64,000 nucleotides of DNA from Thermoguttaceae bacterium (GCA_017937485.1 JAGBDN010000024.1:124001-188000), one strand, 5' to 3'; numbered from the stretch's first letter, positions 18,985 through 28,283 are shown. The notes: generated from the letters alone by a model not told the origin. Made by a program: numbers and translations.

Positions 18985-21900
18985 TCAATTTTTATCGAGC
19001 AAGTCGGAACGTTTCGACGCAACCAACGTTTTTTCAACGCTTGTCGGGTCAATTTTGCGACAGCAGTCGACGAGTTTGTCGGCGAAATCTTGCAACTCGA
19101 CGCGCCATTGGAGCGGGTCGCCTTCGACCGGTTCCAACTCGACGAACTCTTCAAGGAGCAAAATCAAACGCAAGAGGTGTCGGAAAACAATCCCTTCTTG
19201 TTTTTGCAAACGCTTGGCGGTAATAAACTTATTGAAGTCGCCTTTGAAGTCGAGAATCAATTCGCCCGCCGCCCAAACCGGCGTCGTTCGCAACGCGACG
19301 CCCGGATACTCGAAATCGAAAAGACGTCGCAACTTCGACGCAAAATTCAAAACGCGAACGCGTTCTTCGAAACGTCCGGCAAAACGTCGGCGGCGCTCCC
19401 AATCTTCGCGCTCCTCTTCCTCCGTCCGCGGAACGAGTTCTTCGACCGACGCTAACCCGCGTTGCAACAACTCTTTGTCTAAACGCGACGTCGCGAGACG
19501 TCCCGGCGGCAATTCGTCTTGATCCGGAACGCGAAGGCAGCGGGCGACCGGCGCCGGCGTTTCGAGAACGGACTCGAACGCTTGAATTCGCTCCGGCAGG
19601 TCGGCGGCCCCGAGTTGTTCGAGCAGAAACGCCCCAAAGACGGGATTTACGCCCCGAAGTTTGGTCAGCGTTTTCATTTTTTTCGTCGGGTAGGCGCGCG
19701 CCGCTTGGTACGACTCCGCCAAGGCCAACGCTTCCGCCGACTGTTCGAAGGACGCTAAACGTCGCGATTCCTCGACTTGCGACTCATCGACGTTTTCGTC
19801 GTTCGCGTCCGATTCCGGCTCCGGTTGGCTTTCGTTCGCCGCCTCTTCTTTTTCCGACGTTTCGCTCGGCGCTAACGCTTTGCCGTCCAACGCGTTAAGC
19901 GTCGACGCGTCGGCGATTTGCGAACCGTCTCCGGAGTCGAAAAGGTCGGCGCCGCCGAAAAAATCGAAACCGTTCGCGTCGGCGTTCGGCTCCGGTTCCG
20001 GCGCTTCGAGACGCGCTTTTTCCTTCGCGAACGCCTCCGGATCGAACGAATCGTCGAGCGTCGGGTCGACCAGCGCGTTCTCGTCGAAAATCCCGAAACC
20101 AAAGGGTTTAGACTTGCGCTTTTGATCCTTATATTCGCGTTCCAACGCCTCAAGTTCGCGACGCAGTTCCCGTTCCGCTTCGAGCGCGGCGGTCGTTTGC
20201 GGAACGCCGAACGCGACCGGGTCGGGCTCCAAGCGCGCAAATCCGCCCCGCCAAAGGGTTAAGAGCATTTGGTCGAGCGATTTCTTCATCGCTTCCAAGC
20301 GTTTCGCGCCGGTCAAGCGTCTGGCGACGAGCGTTCTAATCGGCTTGACGTCGGGACTTGCGTCGATCATATGCGCCAACAACCGCCAAGGCAGCGGGCC
20401 GCGACTCGACAACTTGCCGGGCGACGCGTTGCGCAACTGCTCGAACTGCTTTTCCGACCAATATTGCTCGCGCGGGTTGCGGGTCGGCGCCTTTTTCTTC
20501 ATCTTTTTCTTGGCTTCGCGCAGTTTCGGGTCTTTGACGTCGTCCGGAATTTGGTCGTATTTTTCGCGCCAACGCTCGATACGAACGTCGTCCTCGTGCG
20601 CCAACGCGAAGACGTAACCGCAGTCGTCGTATTGCGGTCGCCCGGCTCGCCCGAAAATTTGGTGCGCCGACGACGCGTCGACCAGCTTTTTATCGCCGGG
20701 AGGGCCGTTCAAGAGCGTCGGCAAAACGACCGAGCGCGCCGGGAGGTTGATTCCGGCCGCCAACGTCTCGGTGCAAACGCAAAAAGAAAGGAGTTTACGT
20801 TGAAAAAGCGTTTCGACGAGCCGACGATATTTCGGCAAAACGCCCGCGTGGTGAACGCCGACGCCGCGTAACAGTAGTTGCCGCAACTTCGGCCCGGCCC
20901 CGGCGCTCAGGTCGTGATTGTCGAGTTCCTCGGCGATCGCCTTTTGGCGCGCGGCGTCGATAACGTTGCGTCCTTTAACGACTTCGGCGACGTCCCAACA
21001 CGCGTCGCGGTTGAAGCAGAAAACAAGCGCGGGCGTGAAGCGTTCGTCCTCCGAACCGGCGCACATCGATTCGAGATGCTCCGGGAGCAACTTGTCGCCG
21101 ACCCATTCGTACACGAGCGGCGTTTTGCGCTCGGTCGACTGCACGAGATCAAGTTTGCGGTTAGCGGTCGTCCGGAGCCAAGAAACGAACTCGTAAGCGT
21201 TGCCGACCGTCGCGGAAATCAACAGCGTTCGGATGTGCGCCGGCAACAGCCCGAGCGTAAACTCCCAAACGACCCCGCGTTCCGGATCGGCGAACTGGTG
21301 AAATTCGTCCATCACGACGACCGAAACGTCGTCGAACGAGAAAACCGGCGCGTCCGGCTCCGGCGCGACGAGCGCGGCCCCGGTCGAGAGTTCGGCGCCC
21401 GGCGGAGTCGGAACGGTCGGCGCGGCGGCTTCGCGGTTCGCCGTTTCGTCCAAAGCGCCCGCGTTATCGTTTTTCTTTTCCGACGCGTCGTCTTCCCAAC
21501 TCGTCGCCAACGACTTTTTCGCGTTCAGCGACGCGGCGGTGATTTTCGGGCGAGACTCGCCGGTTTCGTCGGCGTTTTCGTCTTTAGCGCTGAAACCGCG
21601 CCAAGTTCCCGGCGTCGAACGTTGCGCGAACTCGGCGAACACGTCGGACGCTAAGAGCCGATTAAAAAGGATTTCCGCGACGACGACGAGAATTTTCGCG
21701 TCGATATTTTCGCGACGGTTGCCGGTAACGAGCCCGACGTCGGAACGGTCGAACCCCCAACGCTCGGCGGCTTCCTGCAATTCGACGTATTTTTGTTCGG
21801 TGAGCGCGATAAGCGGCGTCGTGTAGTACGCTCGTTTGCCGGTTTTGAGCGCTTCGAAGAGCCCGGCTTCGGCGACGGCGGTCTTCCCCATCCCGGTCGG

Positions 21901-22038
21901 CGCGCAAACGAGGACGCCCTGTTGCGACTCGAACCAAGCGCAAATCGCTTCCTCTTGGAAAGGATAGGGGGTATAGGGAAGCTGGTCAAGATATTGAAGA
22001 GCCAATTCGTCGCGCGAAATTTCGTTTTCCGGCGTCAT
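18985..22038 (-). CDS. Ski2-like superfamily 2 helicase with acidic insertions
   Basis: This 1017-residue protein has a Walker A APTGMGKT (about residues 46-53), TTPLIALTEQK, DEFH box (about 242), ISATVGN and a second RecA domain with GVGVHHAGVLPKYRRLVE, TETLAAGINLPAR and HQIFGRAGRPQYDD. This set is characteristic of Ski2/Mtr4/Brr2-like RNA/DNA helicases. Two low-complexity insertions, rich in Asp, Glu, Pro and Ala, lie at about residues 137-240 (inside the first RecA domain) and 630-760. The C-terminus resembles no named domain. The ATG at 22038 follows GAAAG; an upstream in-frame start at 22110 is less likely. The substrate is unknown; RNA turnover or DNA repair are both possible. Confidence 0.88.
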   Translation of the reverse strand: MTPENEISRDELALQYLDQLPYTPYPFQEEAICAWFESQQGVLVCAPTGMGKTAVAEAGLFEALKTGKRAYYTTPLIALTEQKYVELQEAAERWGFDRSDVGLVTGNRRENIDAKILVVVAEILFNRLLASDVFAEFAQRSTPGTWRGFSAKDENADETGESRPKITAASLNAKKSLATSWEDDASEKKNDNAGALDETANREAAAPTVPTPPGAELSTGAALVAPEPDAPVFSFDDVSVVVMDEFHQFADPERGVVWEFTLGLLPAHIRTLLISATVGNAYEFVSWLRTTANRKLDLVQSTERKTPLVYEWVGDKLLPEHLESMCAGSEDERFTPALVFCFNRDACWDVAEVVKGRNVIDAARQKAIAEELDNHDLSAGAGPKLRQLLLRGVGVHHAGVLPKYRRLVETLFQRKLLSFCVCTETLAAGINLPARSVVLPTLLNGPPGDKKLVDASSAHQIFGRAGRPQYDDCGYVFALAHEDDVRIERWREKYDQIPDDVKDPKLREAKKKMKKKAPTRNPREQYWSEKQFEQLRNASPGKLSSRGPLPWRLLAHMIDASPDVKPIRTLVARRLTGAKRLEAMKKSLDQMLLTLWRGGFARLEPDPVAFGVPQTTAALEAERELRRELEALEREYKDQKRKSKPFGFGIFDENALVDPTLDDSFDPEAFAKEKARLEAPEPEPNADANGFDFFGGADLFDSGDGSQIADASTLNALDGKALAPSETSEKEEAANESQPEPESDANDENVDESQVEESRRLASFEQSAEALALAESYQAARAYPTKKMKTLTKLRGVNPVFGAFLLEQLGAADLPERIQAFESVLETPAPVARCLRVPDQDELPPGRLATSRLDKELLQRGLASVEELVPRTEEEEREDWERRRRFAGRFEERVRVLNFASKLRRLFDFEYPGVALRTTPVWAAGELILDFKGDFNKFITAKRLQKQEGIVFRHLLRLILLLEEFVELEPVEGDPLQWRVELQDFADKLVDCCRKIDPTSVEKTLVASKRSDLLDKN

Positions 22039-22073
22039 CGTCGTCTTTCGTTGCGAAGCTAGGTTAAATACGT

Positions 22074-22101
22074 AAAATAAGCGGCTAATCTCGTTTGTCA
22101 A
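22074..22101 (-). promoter_or_regulatory. Promoter of the Ski2-like helicase gene
   Basis: On the minus strand: consensus TTGACA (22101-22096), a 16-nt spacer and TATTTT (22079-22074). Confidence 0.55.
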
Positions 22102-22317
22102 GACGCGCAAAATTTTAACCGCGAGATTACGGCGCGCAAAAATTTGAGGTCGCCGCCGTATTAATTATACGCGACGACGCCGTTTTGGGAAGGCCCCGCG
22201 TCGTCGCCGAACGAGGTTTAAGCGCGATCGCCGTCAAGAGAAAACGCGCCGCTCTCGTCGAGGTCAAGAAAAAGAAAAACGACGGCCCCGACGAGCCGCC
22301 GTTCCCCAACTAGAAAA

Positions 22318-22391
22318 TATCCCCGACTGGATTCGAACCAGCGACCTACGGTTTAGGAAACCGTCGCTCTATCCTACTGAGCTACGGGGAC
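22318..22391 (-). tRNA. tRNA-Arg (anticodon CCU)
   Basis: A full cloverleaf of 74 nt without encoded CCA. The acceptor pairs GTCCCCG with CGGGGAT (first pair G-U). The D arm contains AGCTCAGTAGGATAGAGC, the anticodon stem is ACGGT/ACCGT with loop TTCCTAA giving CCU (reads AGG), and the T arm contains GGTTCGAATCC. The discriminator base is A. A short hairpin with a T run (about 22264-22304) may end the transcript; the rest of 22039-22317 shows no gene. Confidence 0.95.
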
Positions 22392-22510
22392 GCGATCGCG
22401 CACGACGCGACAAACGCGGTAAAAACCGACTCTTGCGCGTTCGGAAACGCGAACGGAAAACGAACGCGCCGACGCGTAAGAGCGGTCGGCGGCGCCGTTT
22501 CGTCCGTTTT

Positions 22511-22538
22511 ATTGTACGCGCCGACGCGGCGACGTCAA
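22511..22538 (-). promoter_or_regulatory. Promoter of tRNA-Arg
   Basis: On the minus strand: TTGACG (22538-22533), a 16-nt spacer and TACAAT (22516-22511), about 120 nt upstream of the mature tRNA. Confidence 0.6.
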
Positions 22539-22558
22539 GGGGCGCCGCGCCTTGCGAT

Positions 22559-23569
22559 TTAGTCGCGGTAACCGTTCGGGTACTTCTTTTGCCAGTTGTA
22601 CGCGTCGCGGCACATCTCTTCCAAACCGAGTTTCGCCGACCAACCGAGCGCTTCGTTCGCCAAGGTCGGGTCGGCGTAACAGGTCGCGACGTCGCCCGGG
22701 CGGCGCGCCGTCAACTCGTAAGGAATCTTCACGCCGTTCACTTTTTCAAACGTCTTGACCAAATCCAACACGCTGTAACCGGTTCCCGTGCCGAGATTGT
22801 AAACGCTAACCCCCGGTTTCGCGTTGCGATACGCGGCGACGTGCCCGAGCGCCAAGTCGACGACGTGAATATAGTCGCGAACGCCGGTGCCGTCCGGCGT
22901 CGGGTAGTCCGAGCCGAACACGCTCAATTTTTCGCGGCGACCGACCGCCACTTGACAAACGAACGGCGCCAAGTTGTTCGGAATCCCCAACGGGTCTTCG
23001 CCGATTTCGCCGCTCGCGTGCGCGCCGACAGGGTTGAAATAACGGAGCAACGTAACGGAAATATTTTCGTTCGAACGAGCGAAGTCGCGCAAAATTTGCT
23101 CGATCATCAACTTCGTCCAGCCGTAAGGGTTCGTGCAGCCGGTCGGCTCCGTTTCTTTAAGCGGCACGTTTTGCGACGTACCGTAAACGGTCGCGGAGGA
23201 GCTGAAAACGATCTTATTAACGCCGAACTCCTCCATCAGCTCGCAGAGAACCAAGGCGGAATCGATGTTGTTGCGGTAATATTTCAACGGTTGCGCGACC
23301 GATTCGCCGACCGCTTTATAACCGGCGAAGTGAACGATCGCGTCGAACTTAAACTCTTCGAAGAGCTTACGCGTCGCGGCTTTGTCGCAAACGTCGACTT
23401 CGCGGAGCGCGACCTTTTTGCCGGTCAACTTTTCGACGCGTTCGATCGACTTCGGCGAACTATTGCTAAAGTTATCCGCGACGACGACTTCCGAACCGTC
23501 GTTCAAGAATTCAAGCGCGGCGTGCGAACCAATGTAACCGGCGCCCCCGGTGAGAAGAACAGTCGCCAT
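22559..23569 (-). CDS. galE: UDP-glucose 4-epimerase
   Basis: This 336-residue NAD-dependent enzyme interconverts UDP-glucose and UDP-galactose. It shows the Rossmann loop TGGAGYIGSHAALEF at the N-terminus, VHFAGYKAVGESV, SSSATVYG with the catalytic Ser/Thr region, and the YxxxK pair in NPYGWTKLMIEQ. RYFNPVGAHASGEIGEDP and GTGVRDYIHVVDLA are typical of GalE rather than other SDR epimerases. The ATG at 23569 has AAAGGAA upstream. It has its own promoter; no galK or galT is nearby, so a role in sugar-nucleotide supply for envelope glycans is as likely as galactose use. Confidence 0.96.
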   Translation of the reverse strand: MATVLLTGGAGYIGSHAALEFLNDGSEVVVADNFSNSSPKSIERVEKLTGKKVALREVDVCDKAATRKLFEEFKFDAIVHFAGYKAVGESVAQPLKYYRNNIDSALVLCELMEEFGVNKIVFSSSATVYGTSQNVPLKETEPTGCTNPYGWTKLMIEQILRDFARSNENISVTLLRYFNPVGAHASGEIGEDPLGIPNNLAPFVCQVAVGRREKLSVFGSDYPTPDGTGVRDYIHVVDLALGHVAAYRNAKPGVSVYNLGTGTGYSVLDLVKTFEKVNGVKIPYELTARRPGDVATCYADPTLANEALGWSAKLGLEEMCRDAYNWQKKYPNGYRD

Positions 23570-23661
23570 TTCGATTTCCTTTCTGCAAAACGCGTCGCGT
23601 CTCAAACGCCTCGACGCTTTAAGTTCGGCAAGCGGCGCGCCGCTCGTCGACGCCCTTCTCT

Positions 23662-23689
23662 ATTTTACGTTCGCAAGCCGAATCGTCAA
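23662..23689 (-). promoter_or_regulatory. Promoter of galE
   Basis: On the minus strand: TTGACG (23689-23684), a 16-nt spacer and TAAAAT (23667-23662). Confidence 0.6.
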
Positions 23690-23722
23690 GGGGCGGCGAC
23701 GACAAACGCCCTCGCCGTCAAT

Positions 23723-23754
23723 AAAAAAGACGCGCCAACCGAAGTTCGCGCGTC
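23723..23754 (-). terminator. Intrinsic terminator after the VWA multidomain gene
   Basis: On the minus strand GACGCGC pairs with GCGCGTC around a 12-nt loop, followed by six T. It separates this gene from galE. Confidence 0.85.
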
Positions 23755-23809
23755 CTTTTTCAACCGAGTTTATTTTAACGACGTTCAAACGAACGCGTCA
23801 AAAAAACGA

Positions 23810-26800
23810 TTACCAGTTGTTATTGTTGTTGCCGTAACCGCCGCCGCGATTATTGTTATTACCGTAACCGCCGCCGTAGCCGCCGCCGTTATTATTGTTG
23901 CCGTAACCGCCGCCGTAGCCGCCGCCGTTGTTATTGCCGTAACCGCCGCCGTAACCGCCGCCCGAGCTGCTGCTGCTCCCGGAGCTGGAGTTGTAGGTGA
24001 ACATACGGAGGAGTTGGCTAAACATCGGTTGCGGAGCGACCAAGACGTAACGACGGTCGCCGCTGACGCCCGCGCTGGTCGAGAAACCGGCGCCAAGCGA
24101 GATGTAGCTGATGATCGGCATATGACCCGGATCCGGTTCGACGTAGGTAATTTGCGGCGCGTCGAGGTTTTCGTTTTCGACGGCGTCTTCCGCTTTGTAA
24201 CCGCTAACGTATTTGGCCGCTTGGTCTTGCGCGACGTTCGAGCTAATCGCTTCGGCGCGAGCCGAACGGTCTTGGAAAGCCGCGACGCGTTGCGAAAGTT
24301 CGCGAGCCGAACGCGCTTGAAGTTGGTTCAAGGCGGCCGCGGCGGTCAGGATTTCTTCCTTAACCTCTTCTTGACGGCGACCTTGGTCGAGTTGAACGGT
24401 GAAACCGACGTCTTGGTCGTCTTTCAGTTCGATAATCTCGACGGCGGAATGTTCGTTATCCGTGCCGACGTTCGTGCGGATTTTGACCGTAACCTTGTTT
24501 TGCGCGACCGTGCCCCAACTGCGGGAAATCAGGAAGTTGTAGTCGCCCGAGAAACCGGCCGGGCAGGTGTAAACGCGACTGCGGAGGCCTTCGCGGTTCG
24601 CTTCGAACGATTTCGACAGGTCGGTCGAAACTTCGGAGAGAACGCCGCCGGCCGCGGTGCGTTTTTGAGCGAACCAGCAAACGGCGCCGGTCGGCTCTTG
24701 AACGGCCAAGTCGAGTTCGGCGTCGCCGGCCCATTGAAGTTCGACGATCACGTCGCGGAGGCTCGCGGCTTGAAGTTGCGCTTCAAACGCGGCGGCTTCG
24801 GTTTCGCGACCTTCGCTCTTCATTTTTTCGATCAGGTCGAGCGCGATTTCTTGGCCTTCTTGTTCGACCGCTTCGACGAGATTGCCGTCCCAAACGATCG
24901 ACGCGATCCCGAGCGCGACCCATTTCAGCGATTCTTCGTCGTTTAATTCTTTCGCCAACGCCAAACCGCGAACATACGGTTCCGGACGAGTCGGCGCGAC
25001 GCGAGCGACGTCGCGGTAAATTTTCAGGGCGCGTTCTTGCGAACCGACCTTTTCAAGGTACATCGCCAAACCCATCAGAACGACGGGGTCGCCCGAGAAG
25101 TCGGCGACGGAAAGGATCGCCGTTTCAATTTCTTCTTGCGGGGCGTTCGCGCGAATCAACGCGGCGGCCAACGCTTCGTACATCCACGGGGACGCGTAAT
25201 CGTTGCGCAGAGCGCTCTTGATCAACGCGACGGCGGAGGCCGGTTGCGATTTCGTCAACGCGACGACTTGTTCCATCGTTTCGAATTCGAACGCTTCGCG
25301 AGCCTTGTCGTAGTCGGCGGAACCGGCTTTCGGGGCTTTCGTCGCGAAGTAGGCGTCCCATTTCGCGTTCAGGTCGACCGGAGCTTGCGCGAGGGTGCCG
25401 CGCGCTTCCGATTTTTTCGCGGTTTTCGCGACTTTCGCAGGAACGGCGAAGAGACCGGCTTCCGGAGCTTCTTGCGCGTCGCCTTCGAGGAAGTTGCGCA
25501 GAATGGCGTCGTTCGGGCCTTCGGCGTTTTCGGCTTTCTCGGCTTTCGGAGCGCCGACGGTCGGGACGTTCATCATACCGCCCATCATACCGCCCATACC
25601 GCCCATCATGCCGCCGCCCATGCCGCCCATCATGCCGCCGCCCATGCCGCCCATCATGCCGCCCATGCCGCCCATCATGCCGCCCATGCCGCCCATCATG
25701 CCGCCCATGCCGCCCATCATGCCGCCGCCTTGGTTCGGTTGCATAATGAGGTCGGCGACGGAGTAGAGACGCAGACTGGTCGAAATTTCCGGGTTGGTTT
25801 TAATTTCGTCTTGGGTGGTGATGAACAGCGCGTCGTTCAGGATGCAGAAGTCGAGGTCGTAAGGACGCAAAACGATCTTCAGCGCGTTGCGGAGCGAAAC
25901 GCCGGTCAGGTTTTCTTGAATCATAATCGACGAGGGGGGCCCGCCGGCTTCCGATTCTTCGATATTAATATTGTCGAAAACGACGTTGATATCTTTGCCT
26001 TCTTCGCGGAGTTGACGTTTGACGTCTTCGATCCACGCGGACAAGGTGAGGTCGGAATCTTCGCCGCCCTCGACGTCGACTTTCACGTTAAGCGCTTGGC
26101 CGATGCGTTGTTCCGCTTCGGAACCTTGAAGGTTCGTCGCGCTATATTTTTCTTTACGAACTTTGGAGAGATTGAGCCAAACTTCCGGTTCCGGATAGGT
26201 GATCGGCGGTTCGTCCGAGACCGGAATGTGCGCGCGTTCGACGGACATCAACGCGTCGAGCAAACGCGGACGACGTTTCAGCCGCAACATTTGGTTTTGT
26301 TCCCAAGCGTCGGTCAAACGAGCGACGTTCGCGGCTTGCGTCGGGAGCGCGGCGTTTTCGCCGGCGATCGCGGCGGCTTCGTCGGCGGCTTCCGCGGCCA
26401 AGACGAACTTGCTTTCTTTAATCAGCGAATCGAAGCGCTTCATAATTTCTTCGACTTTCAGCTGATTCTTTTGGCGCGCTTTTTGCGCTTTAACCGCGGC
26501 GTCGACGATCGCTTGATTTTGCATCGCGGCGTAATCGCGAACCGCTTTTTGTTCTTTTTCGAACGCGATTTGTTCGGCGCAGGCGCTCAGGTCGTGCAGA
26601 ATCAGCGCGCGGTCGGCGGCCGAGAGAACTTCGGCGCGCTTGACGTAAGCGATTTGCATTTTAACGCTTTGGAGCGCGGCGTCCGGGTTGTTGCGGGCGA
26701 GTTTGCGCGCGTCCGACATCGCGACTTGCGCTTGCGTCTTCATTTGTTGCGTCATCACGCGAACGTTCGCGTTGGACGCTTCGAGCAAATTCGCTTGATT

Positions 26801-28015
26801 TTCGTTTTTAATCGTTTGTTCGGCGCGAGCGAAGAGTTCGTCGACGTCGGAGTTCACCGCTTTCGCGTCTTCGGCCGGGAGGCTGACTTCGACGAATTCG
26901 GCCAAACGTTTCGCGTCTTCGGCGTTTCCGTCTTCGACGGCTTGCTCGACGAGTTCGAGCGCTTCGTCGGTCGCGGCGTTCAAGGCGACTTGACGCGCGG
27001 CGAGCATTTCGGAACCGGCGATCGAAAGAGTCGCGCCGGAATCGGCGGCGGCGTCTTCGACGAGACGATAAAGATATTGGTTGCTCGCTTCCGAAGCGCT
27101 CGGGGCGACGCTCCAAGCGATTTCGGCTTCGCGACCGTCGGCGACCGTCGCGGGGATCGAAATTTCGACGTTTTCGTCGAGAGCTTCGGTCGTTTTACCG
27201 ACGACGTAGGTTTCGCGGTCGCTGCGGATCGGCGGGAGCGGGCTCGGATAAACTTCGGCGCCGGCGATCGTCAGCGCGTTTTCTTCCGGCCAGTAAACGG
27301 TCGCGGTCGCGGCCCCGGCGAGGCGGGAACCGGCTTCTTCGGCGGTCGCTTCTTTTTCGACGACGTAACCGCCGGTGCGGTTGGCCAACGCGCCGAGAAC
27401 GTCTTCGTTGACGGTCGTCCCAACGCCGAAAGCGTTGACCGGGACGCGAGCGTCGACGAGTTTTTCGACCGTTTCGCCGAACACTTCTTCGTTGAACGCC
27501 GCGCCGGCGCTGACGCCGCGACCGACGAAAACGATCGAACGGTCGGCGTTTTCGTTATAATCGAACGAATCGGCGGCGACGGCAAAGGCTTTTTCAAGGT
27601 CGGTCGCGCCGAGCGGAGCGCGGGTCTTCAACGAAGCGACCGCGTCGCCGAGTTCTTTCGAACCGACCGAGACGTAACCGTCGGTCAACGCTTCGACTTC
27701 GTTCGAAACGACGAACAGTTGAACGCGAGCGTTCGCGGGGAGGTTCGCGATCATCGACGCGACCGCCGCTTGCGCCTTCGCGCGAACGTCGGAATCTAAT
27801 TGAGACGCGGAGAAGTCGACCAGAGCCGCGACGTCGACGAATTCCGACGTCGATTCGACGGCGTCCGCTCGAAGCGGAACCAAAAAGCAGTTCGCCCCGT
27901 CGCTTAACCGATAGGTCTCCATGGAAACTTCAGATTCCGCCCCTTGCGCCGCGCCGCCGACAAACGTCAGCGCGATCGCCGCGGCGGGCAATATTCTGAA
28001 TAGGCTCTTTTTCAT
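23810..28015 (-). CDS. Secreted VWA multidomain protein with secretin-type short domain and Gly-rich repeats
   Basis: This 1401-residue exported protein is not a family I can name. The start at 28015 has AAGGACTG upstream and opens a clear signal peptide (MKKSLFRILPAAAIALTF, to AQGAES). Residues about 45-240 form a VWA domain with a DFSAS metal site and GATDLEKA. A long Ala/Glu-rich helical part follows (about 370-640). Residues about 690-755 look like a secretin/TonB short N-terminal domain (INVVFDNINIEE, LTGVSLRNALKIVL, FCILNDALFITT). Then come a Met/Gly repeat (762-815), helical TPR-like repeats (about 920-1060), a DUF2135-like beta domain (about 1085-1215, GDAELDLAVQEPTG) and a Gly/Tyr/Asn tail (1350-1400). 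The domain mix points to an extracellular or periplasmic assembly role, which is inference. Confidence 0.8.
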   Translation of the reverse strand: MKKSLFRILPAAAIALTFVGGAAQGAESEVSMETYRLSDGANCFLVPLRADAVESTSEFVDVAALVDFSASQLDSDVRAKAQAAVASMIANLPANARVQLFVVSNEVEALTDGYVSVGSKELGDAVASLKTRAPLGATDLEKAFAVAADSFDYNENADRSIVFVGRGVSAGAAFNEEVFGETVEKLVDARVPVNAFGVGTTVNEDVLGALANRTGGYVVEKEATAEEAGSRLAGAATATVYWPEENALTIAGAEVYPSPLPPIRSDRETYVVGKTTEALDENVEISIPATVADGREAEIAWSVAPSASEASNQYLYRLVEDAAADSGATLSIAGSEMLAARQVALNAATDEALELVEQAVEDGNAEDAKRLAEFVEVSLPAEDAKAVNSDVDELFARAEQTIKNENQANLLEASNANVRVMTQQMKTQAQVAMSDARKLARNNPDAALQSVKMQIAYVKRAEVLSAADRALILHDLSACAEQIAFEKEQKAVRDYAAMQNQAIVDAAVKAQKARQKNQLKVEEIMKRFDSLIKESKFVLAAEAADEAAAIAGENAALPTQAANVARLTDAWEQNQMLRLKRRPRLLDALMSVERAHIPVSDEPPITYPEPEVWLNLSKVRKEKYSATNLQGSEAEQRIGQALNVKVDVEGGEDSDLTLSAWIEDVKRQLREEGKDINVVFDNINIEESEAGGPPSSIMIQENLTGVSLRNALKIVLRPYDLDFCILNDALFITTQDEIKTNPEISTSLRLYSVADLIMQPNQGGGMMGGMGGMMGGMGGMMGGMGGMMGGMGGGMMGGMGGGMMGGMGGMMGGMMNVPTVGAPKAEKAENAEGPNDAILRNFLEGDAQEAPEAGLFAVPAKVAKTAKKSEARGTLAQAPVDLNAKWDAYFATKAPKAGSADYDKAREAFEFETMEQVVALTKSQPASAVALIKSALRNDYASPWMYEALAAALIRANAPQEEIETAILSVADFSGDPVVLMGLAMYLEKVGSQERALKIYRDVARVAPTRPEPYVRGLALAKELNDEESLKWVALGIASIVWDGNLVEAVEQEGQEIALDLIEKMKSEGRETEAAAFEAQLQAASLRDVIVELQWAGDAELDLAVQEPTGAVCWFAQKRTAAGGVLSEVSTDLSKSFEANREGLRSRVYTCPAGFSGDYNFLISRSWGTVAQNKVTVKIRTNVGTDNEHSAVEIIELKDDQDVGFTVQLDQGRRQEEVKEEILTAAAALNQLQARSARELSQRVAAFQDRSARAEAISSNVAQDQAAKYVSGYKAEDAVENENLDAPQITYVEPDPGHMPIISYISLGAGFSTSAGVSGDRRYVLVAPQPMFSQLLRMFTYNSSSGSSSSSGGGYGGGYGNNNGGGYGGGYGNNNNGGGYGGGYGNNNNRGGGYGNNNNNW
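23816..23963 (-). repeat. Gly/Tyr/Asn-rich C-terminal repeat of the VWA protein
   Basis: Units of the form GGGYGGGYGNNNN are repeated three to four times, with the last copy broken by an Arg, before the terminal Trp. A Ser-run precedes it. Asn codons are the source of the NNN tracts at DNA level. Confidence 0.95.
25571..25730 (-). repeat. Met/Gly repeat tract in the VWA protein
   Basis: About 53 residues consist only of Gly and Met in units such as GGMMGGM, encoded by near-perfect 21-bp units (ccgcccatcatgccgcccatg type on the plus strand). It separates the secretin-like short domain from the helical half. Confidence 0.95.
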
Positions 28016-28254
28016 ACGCACAGTCCTTCTTCTCCGAAAATCATTTTGAACCGATTGGAATGGAAGCCGAAAAAACGCGATCACGAAACCGTATGCGCTC
28101 AGTTTCGCGCTTCCGTTTTCGCTCGTCCAAACATTTTTTTGCGCCCGTCGCCGTCCGCCGACGGGAACCGCGTCCTCGCGTCGAACGTTCGCTCGAACGT
28201 TCTTAAGCGTCGACGCGGAAAGAACGGCGTCGATCAAACGACGCGCTCTTATCC

Positions 28255-28283
28255 GTTATACCTCGAACGCTCCGCTATTTCAA
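28255..28283 (-). promoter_or_regulatory. Promoter of the VWA multidomain gene
   Basis: On the minus strand: TTGAAA (28283-28278), a 17-nt spacer and TATAAC (28260-28255). Confidence 0.6.

Noticed and set aside
22433..24946. 837-codon plus-strand frame opposite galE and the VWA gene
   Set aside because: It spans two genes, a terminator and a promoter on the other strand; it is a codon-bias shadow.
25037..27799. 920-codon plus-strand frame opposite the VWA gene, with His/Ala repeats
   Set aside because: The His/Ala tract is the antisense reading of the Met/Gly repeat. The minus-strand protein has a signal peptide and recognisable domains.
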